Source: Candidatus Thalassarchaeaceae archaeon (GTDB lineage: Archaea; Thermoplasmatota; Poseidoniia; Poseidoniales; Thalassarchaeaceae). Taken from it: DNA of 7,268 nucleotides. Both the position numbers and the translations under genes were made by a program. Positions 1 to 5,561 of the stretch are shown here, piece after piece (the first letter of the stretch is position 1; the number at the start of each line of letters is the position of its first letter). The notes under the pieces were generated by a model that made no database searches, was not told the origin of the DNA, and saw only the letters and a program-made list of their open reading frames with translations. The DNA lies in assembly GCA_030747475.1 (NCBI GenBank), contig JASLKO010000001.1, positions 1 to 7,268 on the forward strand, read 5' to 3'.

Positions 1-354
1 CGGGCATTGGATTTTGTAATCTTGATTTTGCACTTGAACAATTTCTGCGGTATCCATAATGTGACCACTCAATAGGTGTCCACCCAATTCATCTCCAAAT
101 TTGAGGGCACGTTCTACATTGACGTTTGAACCGGGCGCCAAGTCCCCCAGTGTCGTCCGCTGCAATGTTTCAGGAATGATGTCGAATGTCACATGGTCCC
201 CAACATTGGTTGCAGTAAGGCAAACACCGTCAATGGAGACAGACCCTCCAATTTCCAATCCTTTGGCAGATGGTAATGTGACAGAAACAGTCATGATTTC
301 GCCACTCTGAACCGATTCCACTCGGCCTGTGCCTTGCACAATTCCTGTGAACAT
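1..354 (-). CDS. ribE: Riboflavin synthase, alpha-chain (lumazine-binding) type, 5' part only
   Basis: The enzyme converts two molecules of 6,7-dimethyl-8-ribityllumazine into riboflavin plus a pyrimidine by-product, in the cytoplasm. The first 118 residues are visible; the full family protein is about 200 residues made of two lumazine-binding barrels, so the second barrel lies beyond the left edge. Seen directly: the family N-terminus MFTGIV (1-6), GGSVSIDGVCLT (36-47), ETLQRTTLG (62-70) and GGHLLSGH (91-98). The ATG at 354-352 overlaps the ribL stop by one base (TAATG), which indicates translational coupling and fixes the start. This is the form usual in bacteria, not the pentameric archaeal enzyme related to lumazine synthase known from methanogens. 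Family identity is very clear; only the C-terminal half is unseen. Confidence 0.95.
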   Translation of the reverse strand, partial: MFTGIVQGTGRVESVQSGEIMTVSVTLPSAKGLEIGGSVSIDGVCLTATNVGDHVTFDIIPETLQRTTLGDLAPGSNVNVERALKFGDELGGHLLSGHIMDTAEIVQVQNQDYKIQCP

Positions 355-818
355 TACTCTCCACCTGCAAGATCTTCCTGGCGCTTTTGCGCCCATTGTA
401 AACTGAGAATTTTATCAATAATTTTCCGTGTACCGTCTAAATCTTCGGTCAAACCTTCAACACGCACCAATTTGATGTTTGCAAAACCACGCTCATCCAA
501 ACCTGAACGTATCGCAGTTTCAGCATGCTCCTGATCGTATCCTAATGCGATTATATCGGGTTCCACAACGGGCAGAATATCATACATTGGAACGGTTGGA
601 GGATTGCCAACCATGGCGTGGTCAACCGGTTTTAGACCAGCCACCATTTTTTGGCGCAAATCTTGAGAGGTCACGGGCTCATGCTTTCGCATTCGGACCG
701 TATCGTCATGCGCGACAATCACAGTCAAATGATCACCCAATGATTTGGCTTGTTCAAGATAATGGAGATGACCTGCATGCAGTAGGTCGAATACTCCGAC
801 AGCCATGACGCGCACCAT
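354..818 (-). CDS. ribL: FAD synthetase RibL (FMN adenylyltransferase, cytidylyltransferase-like)
   Basis: A 154-residue nucleotidyltransferase that probably transfers AMP from ATP to FMN to make FAD. Seen: the Rossmann N-terminus VMAVGVFDLLHAGHLHYL with the HxGH nucleotide-binding motif at 14-17, the basic segment VRMRKHEPV (41-49), MYDIL and PDIIALGYDQ (79-96), and EGLTEDLDGTRKIIDKI (121-137) where cytidylyltransferases carry their C-terminal motif. Length agrees with archaeal RibL (about 150). The frame stays open to a TTG at 839, but the ATG at 818 is preferred because GGAGGG lies five bases upstream of it. The gene follows ribB by 17 bases and its stop overlaps the ribE start, so it sits inside a flavin operon. 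That context supports RibL over glycerol-3-phosphate cytidylyltransferase, which shares the fold. The protein contains no cysteine, unlike my recollection of the air-sensitive Methanocaldococcus enzyme. Confidence 0.88.
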   Translation of the reverse strand: MVRVMAVGVFDLLHAGHLHYLEQAKSLGDHLTVIVAHDDTVRMRKHEPVTSQDLRQKMVAGLKPVDHAMVGNPPTVPMYDILPVVEPDIIALGYDQEHAETAIRSGLDERGFANIKLVRVEGLTEDLDGTRKIIDKILSLQWAQKRQEDLAGGE

Positions 819-823
819 CGTAT

Positions 824-829
824 CCCTCC
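824..829 (-). promoter_or_regulatory. Ribosome binding site of ribL
   Basis: GGAGGG read on the minus strand, followed by five bases and then the ATG at 818-816. It lies in the 17-base gap after the ribB stop and decides the ribL start against the upstream in-frame TTG at 839. Confidence 0.75.
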
Positions 830-835
830 ATTCAT

Positions 836-1543
836 TCAAAGAGCAAAAGCCCTCATGATATCTTCCCCAGTCAGCATTGGGATGTCATGCTTAGACGCGT
901 AGGCTCTTGCATCTTCCACACTCAATGCCCGGTCACCATCTGGTTGCAACATTTCAGCTCCAATCGTACACGGTGAAAGGCCCGCAAGGCGAGCAATTGC
1001 AACGGCCAATTCCGTATGGCCCTGCCGCGTTTTTAGTCCACCTGGTGCTTCCCTGCACAGGGGAATATGCCCCGGTGTTCTAAACTCCTTGCCTAGCGCA
1101 GCAATTGCATCTATAGCATCTATTCCAACAACTTCAGAAGCCAATTCACCAAACCGGCGGGTCGTAAGCGCCCGATCATAATCGGTGATGCCTGTGTATG
1201 TGTCACGATGGTTCAGAGAAAGTGTAAACGCACTTTTTGAATCATATTGTAAATCATCGGTAATCAATGATCCAAGAACGGGATTTTCTTTGATTAAAGC
1301 AGGATGTGTGTGAATGTCTTGCAACCAAGGCAATCCAAAATGTTCTCCAACATCATTGCCAACGGCAAGAAACAGTAAGCCACCACAATCTTGCCGCAGT
1401 CGGCGCATAATCGCCGGTGTAGCAGAAGCGGCGGGCCAAAGCAAATCTGTTTCACACTCCCGGAAATCAGAATCAAAAACCATGACCGGTTTGCCTTGGG
1501 AAAAAGCCGCAATGGCTTGTTCGATCAGCTCGCTAGAATTCAT
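836..1543 (-). CDS. ribB: 3,4-dihydroxy-2-butanone 4-phosphate synthase
   Basis: Converts ribulose 5-phosphate to 3,4-dihydroxy-2-butanone 4-phosphate and formate with a divalent metal, supplying the carbon unit for lumazine synthesis. The 235-residue product matches stand-alone RibB length (about 215-230); there is no fused GTP cyclohydrolase II domain. Seen: the acidic active-site loop DSDFRECETDLLWPA (24-38), TGITDYDRALTTRRF (117-131), FRTPGHIPLCREAPGGLKTR (154-173), and RQGHTELAVAIARLAG (173-188) whose His176 corresponds to the catalytic/metal His of the family; Glu197 lies in IGAEML. The start could be the ATG at 1543 or 1552 (three residues longer). The frame stays open to 1807, but that part runs antisense through the neighbouring gene and matches nothing in RibB. 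First gene of the ribB-ribL-ribE operon. I see no FMN riboswitch upstream. Confidence 0.93.
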   Translation of the reverse strand: MNSSELIEQAIAAFSQGKPVMVFDSDFRECETDLLWPAASATPAIMRRLRQDCGGLLFLAVGNDVGEHFGLPWLQDIHTHPALIKENPVLGSLITDDLQYDSKSAFTLSLNHRDTYTGITDYDRALTTRRFGELASEVVGIDAIDAIAALGKEFRTPGHIPLCREAPGGLKTRQGHTELAVAIARLAGLSPCTIGAEMLQPDGDRALSVEDARAYASKHDIPMLTGEDIMRAFAL

Positions 1544-1625
1544 CGTCCTCATCTTCCGCAGGGGCCGGTTAACCCCGTTCTTTTCGGTTGGCCCGATTCG
1601 CCACAGTTTGAAAACACGTCGATGT

Positions 1626-1640
1626 CGCATCATAGATGCG
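1626..1640. promoter_or_regulatory. Perfect inverted repeat between divergent genes
   Basis: CGCATC, spacer ATA, GATGCG: two perfect six-base arms with a three-base centre, in the 121-base region between ribB (minus) and the FG-GAP/UnbV gene (plus). It is 25 bases before the plus-strand ATG at 1665. It could be an operator for either gene or a small hairpin. No regulator is visible nearby. The symmetry is seen directly; the role is unknown. Confidence 0.35.
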
Positions 1641-1664
1641 TTTGGCAATTTAGCCCCGAATCTT

Positions 1665-3575
1665 ATGTGCAGCACCGCATCGCAGAGCATGCGCCCCGCA
1701 ATGGCTTGTATCTTGGTCGGGTTGCTGTTGGCATCCGTGCCAGCAAGCGCGGGATTCGAGCAAGTCGGGGGATCAAATTTGGATTCGATTGATTCTGGTC
1801 CACTCACATATTGGTCAGCATACGGCCCAGGTGTCGCTTGGGGGGATTATGACCAAGATGGGCACTTGGATGTATTTTTGACGGCTAGGTTCGACCATTT
1901 AGGACAAGAAACAGCACAATTGTTGGGATATGAAAAATTGTCTGATGTCCCCGACGGTCACGATGATCAAGAGGCCATTCTCAATACCTCTGCAGGTCAA
2001 AGTCATTTGATGAGAAACAATGGGGATGGTACGTTTAGCGACACTTCGATTGAAGCGGGTGTCGGGGCCGCAAACGTGACCACCCTCGGTGCGACGTGGG
2101 TCGATTTTGATGGTGACGGTGATGTCGATCTTTATCTTTCGAATTATGGTCGGGCCGATTTGGAAAATCCAAATGGAACCGGTGCAACCAATCAGATGTT
2201 CATGAACAACAATGGAACATTCCAAGATGTGACTGAAGAAAGTCGGTTGGGCAATCCAGGTCATTCTTCGGGTTCTGTTTGGGCTGATTATGACCATGAT
2301 GGTGACATGGATTGTTATTCCATGAACTTTGGAATGATCGATGAACATACTGGGCTGGCTAGGGTTGAAACCAACATTCTCTACCGAAATGATGGCGATA
2401 TAGATGGCGATGGGGTCCCAGAATTTGCGGATCAGACACAAGAAGCAGGGGTCTTTGGCCATGGTACAAATCATGCAACCGATTACGAGACTCACATCAG
2501 TTCTGCAATGACAGTCGTGTTGACTGGAGCAGCAAGTGCAAGTGGACAGATGTCTCTACCTGAAGGAGTCCGTGAGGACCCCAGAGGTTCAGGTCTATCT
2601 TGGGCTGGTGTTTGGTTTGATGCTGATGGTGATGGTTGGCAAGATCTCTACGTCGCCAGCGATTTTGGAGTGTCTCCAATCTATCACAACAATGGTGATG
2701 GCACATTTTCCCTCTACACAGATCAGCTTGATATGACTCGAATCGGAACAGGAATGGGTGCGCATGCTGCCGATATTGACTTGGACGGTGACCTGGATGT
2801 TTGTCAATCGAATTTCGGACCGAACTTTTTGTGGATCAACAATGGCAACACCTTCTCAGAACAATCTGAGGCTGTTGGAATCAATACGAATATTCTCGTA
2901 AATTGGGATTGTCACTTCTTTGATTACGATCTTGATGGGGACATGGACCTCTGGTTTGGTGTGGGTCGAATCAATCTAGACATCTCCAATCAATACAATT
3001 CTCTATACCGAAATGATGGTGATGTTGACGGAGACGGGATCTTAGATTTCACAGATGTAGCAACAGAAATCGGCATTGCTGGAACAAACAAAACAATGGG
3101 GGTTGCATTGGCTGATTTTGACAATGATGGTGATCTTGACATCTTGATGGCACATGCGGACGGCCCTCCACAATTGTGGCGAAATACTGCGGTTGAGGAC
3201 AATTCAGGTCATTGGCTGAAAGTTAAATTACACGGTGTAGATGGTGGTTCAAACAGCCATGGCATTGGTTGCCTGGTGGAAGTCTATCTCGATGATGGAA
3301 CCGTTCTCCTGCAGCAAGCTTACGCAGGCGATGGCTTCTTGGGCAATGGTGATCCTTCGGTTCACTTTGGTTTGGGTGACAATGAAATTGAAATGGTCAA
3401 AGTGATTTGGTCTACTGGATATATCCAAACAATCGAAGATGTTGAAGTGAATTCAGTTCTAGAGGTCGAGGAGCAATTGCCCCCCTGTATCCCTGATTAT
3501 TCAATGCACATTTTGGCCGCAATGGGCCTCTTACTCATTTCTCTTCTTTGGCCGCTGATCCAAAGAAAGTCATGA
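1665..3575 (+). CDS. Surface-anchored FG-GAP/VCBS repeat protein with UnbV/ASPIC domain (CRTAC1-like)
   Basis: A 636-residue predicted extracellular protein; function unknown. The N-terminus has a Sec-type signal peptide (hydrophobic 15-26, likely cleavage after ASA at 29). Nine calcium-loop motifs of the DxDxDGxxD kind start at residues 61, 147, 208, 245, 319, 370, 420, 453 and 484, the pattern of FG-GAP/VCBS repeats that fold as a beta-propeller. Residues about 516-600 match the UnbV/ASPIC domain (SNSHGIGCLVEVYLDDGT, AYAGDGFLGNGDPSVHFGLG, VIWSTGYIQTIEDV). A membrane segment at about 613-631 followed by QRKS anchors the C-terminus to the cell surface. N-glycosylation sequons occur at N107, N137, N170, N183 and N475. 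No ribosome binding site precedes the ATG at 1665; ATGs at 1689 and 1701 also keep the signal peptide, and 1689 gives a more typical length. The frame is open upstream to 1314, but that part is antisense to ribB. It probably binds calcium and mediates adhesion or protein interaction. Confidence 0.9.
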   Translation: MCSTASQSMRPAMACILVGLLLASVPASAGFEQVGGSNLDSIDSGPLTYWSAYGPGVAWGDYDQDGHLDVFLTARFDHLGQETAQLLGYEKLSDVPDGHDDQEAILNTSAGQSHLMRNNGDGTFSDTSIEAGVGAANVTTLGATWVDFDGDGDVDLYLSNYGRADLENPNGTGATNQMFMNNNGTFQDVTEESRLGNPGHSSGSVWADYDHDGDMDCYSMNFGMIDEHTGLARVETNILYRNDGDIDGDGVPEFADQTQEAGVFGHGTNHATDYETHISSAMTVVLTGAASASGQMSLPEGVREDPRGSGLSWAGVWFDADGDGWQDLYVASDFGVSPIYHNNGDGTFSLYTDQLDMTRIGTGMGAHAADIDLDGDLDVCQSNFGPNFLWINNGNTFSEQSEAVGINTNILVNWDCHFFDYDLDGDMDLWFGVGRINLDISNQYNSLYRNDGDVDGDGILDFTDVATEIGIAGTNKTMGVALADFDNDGDLDILMAHADGPPQLWRNTAVEDNSGHWLKVKLHGVDGGSNSHGIGCLVEVYLDDGTVLLQQAYAGDGFLGNGDPSVHFGLGDNEIEMVKVIWSTGYIQTIEDVEVNSVLEVEEQLPPCIPDYSMHILAAMGLLLISLLWPLIQRKS

Positions 3576-5394
3576 TGATTAGACCGGTCAACCCCAAACC
3601 GATAACGGCAATGTGAATTGGTTTCAATCCACTTTCTTCGCTTTTTGTCTGTGGCACGATGATTTCATTTGGCAGATGACAATCTAGATTATCGACAATA
3701 TGCACAGCAAAGAAAACGTTGCACTGAAGAGATTCAATCTCTGTATTCCGCAGAATGACATGGGACAAACGCGTCTCAGAAATGTTCTCTTCAATCCCCT
3801 CTAATTCTGCATCATTTTCGTAATACAAGGGGTCTCCATCACGGAGTCGAATAAATTGGTCACGAATGACTGCATCCATGGTTTCACCGATTGCTGAATC
3901 GGGCAGGTGGTTTTCTGCAAGCATGCCGATGAATGGATCAATGTGCCCTAGGTCTTGTCCTCCATAGGCCTGAATCAATCGATTCGCCACCTCGGGGTCG
4001 CTGGTGATTTCACTGTAGTTGGTGATTTCTGAGAGCCCAAATGCTTCTCGAATTGCACCATAATCTGGAACACCATGGTCTCGACCACGTTGGATGTCCA
4101 TGGCACACAAATCCATGCCTCCTGCCCCTGGCATTCCGAACAAATGATTTCTCAAATCCTCGCCATAATAGATGTCATTGGCGGGTTGTGTTTGCATGGC
4201 CAATCCACGGAGAATTGGAGCAATCCCTCCTTCTTCGGTCACGGGACGTGTGGTCCAAAACCCATCAAACAAACTCATCAGTCCATTTTCTATCGGCAGA
4301 CGATCCTCACCGACCCGTAGGAATACATCTCCTGTTTGGGAATGTCCCATTCGGAAGGCTACCGTGGCGAATGCACTGGTCACCTGTGGATTTATTTCAG
4401 AATTATATCCCTCGTAATCATCTAGAACAATGCCCAAACTTGGCAGGAACTCTTCGTATGTAATCGCTTGAATTTGGGCTGCAATCAATTTGCGAGCCAA
4501 TTGGAAAATGTCTTCATCACTCCAATCAGGATTTCGCTCGGCGATATCTTCGGCCAATCGGTTGTGTTCTCTAAGGAATAACACATGTAGGGCCATCAGG
4601 GCGATGTGTTCGTTTGCTCTTGAATCGCCTGCGATGAATCGAACATCCGCACTGAATCCAGCAAACGACATGGGAGGGGCCGTATCATCATCATCACTGG
4701 CGACCGGCAACAAATCTCCCCATGGGTTCAAGCTCACTTTCATCTGCCCACCCTCAAATGTCCGCAGCCAATTCATTGTCTCTGTAGAAGATCCATAGAT
4801 GACACTTCCATCAATCCACGTTGTAATCGAATTTGGGTGTTCACGATGCTCAACACCATCTGCATCTGTGACATTCACATACAGCGAGCGGAACAAGCGA
4901 ATTTGAGATCCACCTGGCGCACCCATCACAGGATCGTCTTCTGTAATCTGGATGTTGGCTTGCTCCGGTGTACCATTTTCTCCAACCCGTCCATTTTGTG
5001 TGAGTGTGAAATCAATTTCATGGGTGATGAACTGCCCCCACAGCCAATTGAAATCTGACAAACCTCGTTCATCTGGGATGACACCAGGCTGAGCACAAAC
5101 AATGTTGCTCAACTCCCTTGGGTTTGGCAGATCGGCCAAACCCATCCAATTTGCATTTGGATCGTGCGATGAATTTGCAACCCGGCCTAGCAATGTGCCG
5201 GCTTGGCCCCAAGTTGGCTGTTCAGGGTTCACATCAGAACCGTTGGCGCTGTAGAAATGAGATGGGCGTATGTCTGTATTGTATTCTGTAGGCGCCATGG
5301 TCGCGCCCATTGAACTGGGCAAGATCATAATCAGGCAAAGGCCGAATGCGAGTACAATGTGAGGGGATTTACGCCGCCCTGTCCGCCTTTGCAT
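3535..5394 (-). CDS. Membrane-anchored animal-type haem peroxidase
   Basis: A 619-residue secreted peroxidase of the peroxidase-cyclooxygenase superfamily. Signal peptide: very basic start MQRRTGRRKS, hydrophobic 12-26, likely cleavage near 31. Distal side: LWGQFITHEIDFT (118-130) with Gln121 and His125. Calcium loop: TTWIDGS (191-197). Catalytic Arg259 and Glu262 lie in GDSRANEH (256-263), followed by LFLREHNRLAEDI (272-284) and ITYEEFLPSLG (311-321). The proximal haem ligand is His351 in FRMGHSQ (347-353). AMDIQRGRDHG (431-441) is the late family signature. A membrane segment at about 593-611 and the tail AAKEEK anchor the C-terminus. By alignment with myeloperoxidase, Asp94 is Thr124, Asp96 is Glu126 and Met243 is His263. 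Sequons occur at N51, N74, N140, N174, N459 and N537. The frame is open to 5559, but the ATG at 5394 starts right at the signal peptide. Its 3' end overlaps the convergent FG-GAP/UnbV gene by 41 bases. Substrate unknown. Confidence 0.93.
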   Translation of the reverse strand: MQRRTGRRKSPHIVLAFGLCLIMILPSSMGATMAPTEYNTDIRPSHFYSANGSDVNPEQPTWGQAGTLLGRVANSSHDPNANWMGLADLPNPRELSNIVCAQPGVIPDERGLSDFNWLWGQFITHEIDFTLTQNGRVGENGTPEQANIQITEDDPVMGAPGGSQIRLFRSLYVNVTDADGVEHREHPNSITTWIDGSVIYGSSTETMNWLRTFEGGQMKVSLNPWGDLLPVASDDDDTAPPMSFAGFSADVRFIAGDSRANEHIALMALHVLFLREHNRLAEDIAERNPDWSDEDIFQLARKLIAAQIQAITYEEFLPSLGIVLDDYEGYNSEINPQVTSAFATVAFRMGHSQTGDVFLRVGEDRLPIENGLMSLFDGFWTTRPVTEEGGIAPILRGLAMQTQPANDIYYGEDLRNHLFGMPGAGGMDLCAMDIQRGRDHGVPDYGAIREAFGLSEITNYSEITSDPEVANRLIQAYGGQDLGHIDPFIGMLAENHLPDSAIGETMDAVIRDQFIRLRDGDPLYYENDAELEGIEENISETRLSHVILRNTEIESLQCNVFFAVHIVDNLDCHLPNEIIVPQTKSEESGLKPIHIAVIGLGLTGLIIMTFFGSAAKEEK

Positions 5395-5421
5395 AATTTG
5401 GCCGGGGCATCCGAATCGGGT

Positions 5422-5428
5422 TAAATTG
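5422..5428 (-). promoter_or_regulatory. Possible TATA element of the haem peroxidase gene
   Basis: CAATTTA on the minus strand, centred about 30 bases before the ATG at 5394, the spacing expected for an archaeal TATA box driving a leaderless or very short-leader transcript. No ribosome binding site precedes this ATG, which fits. A second CAATTT lies 15 bases further upstream (5438-5443). Read by eye only. Confidence 0.35.
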
Positions 5429-5488
5429 TCGGTCAAAAAATTGCCAACCTTCAAGACATACGGGGTGTAAGTGTAGATGGCGGTCCAG

Positions 5489-5496
5489 AAATAAAA
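5489..5496 (+). promoter_or_regulatory. Possible TATA element of the endonuclease IV gene
   Basis: AAATAAAA lies about 70 bases before the ATG at 5562. An archaeal start 25-27 bases downstream would leave a leader of roughly 40 bases that contains the GGAGGG at 5550. It is the only strongly AT-rich plus-oriented candidate close to the gene in this 167-base divergent region. Weak evidence. Confidence 0.28.
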
Positions 5497-5549
5497 GGAG
5501 AATGCATCCGCACATCCTTTTGAAGAGAGACCGTTTCGGCCCAGAGGCC

Positions 5550-5555
5550 GGAGGG
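5550..5555 (+). promoter_or_regulatory. Ribosome binding site of endonuclease IV
   Basis: GGAGGG, six bases before the ATG at 5562. It decides the start against an in-frame ATG at 5502, whose extra 20 residues (MHPHILLKRDRF onward) do not resemble the family N-terminus. Confidence 0.75.
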
Positions 5556-5561
5556 ACACCT

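Noticed and set aside
1..17. Twin-arginine signal in the peroxidase start (RRTGRRK), considered because its N-terminus is so basic; coordinates given are residues
   Set aside because: The pattern lacks the hydrophobic residues expected after the RR pair in a Tat motif, so a Sec signal peptide with a basic n-region is the simpler reading.
1314..1664. Upstream extension of the FG-GAP/UnbV frame
   Set aside because: It runs antisense through ribB, gives a Ser/Arg-rich sequence without family likeness, and would bury the signal peptide.
1544..1807. N-terminal extension of ribB to 1807
   Set aside because: It overlaps the start of the divergent surface gene and does not align with RibB, whose normal length is met from 1543.
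1899..2495. 198-residue open frame on the minus strand inside the FG-GAP/UnbV gene
   Set aside because: Its His/Ile/Thr-rich sequence is the antisense of repeated Asp/Gly codons (GAT, GGT, GAC), it shows no domain, and the plus frame is clearly the real gene.
5395..5559. 55-residue N-terminal extension of the haem peroxidase
   Set aside because: It would place a second stretch before a well-formed signal peptide and overlaps the leader of endonuclease IV.
5502..5561. 20-residue N-terminal extension of endonuclease IV
   Set aside because: The ATG at 5562 has GGAGGG at good spacing and begins the conserved family N-terminus; the extra residues match nothing in the family.
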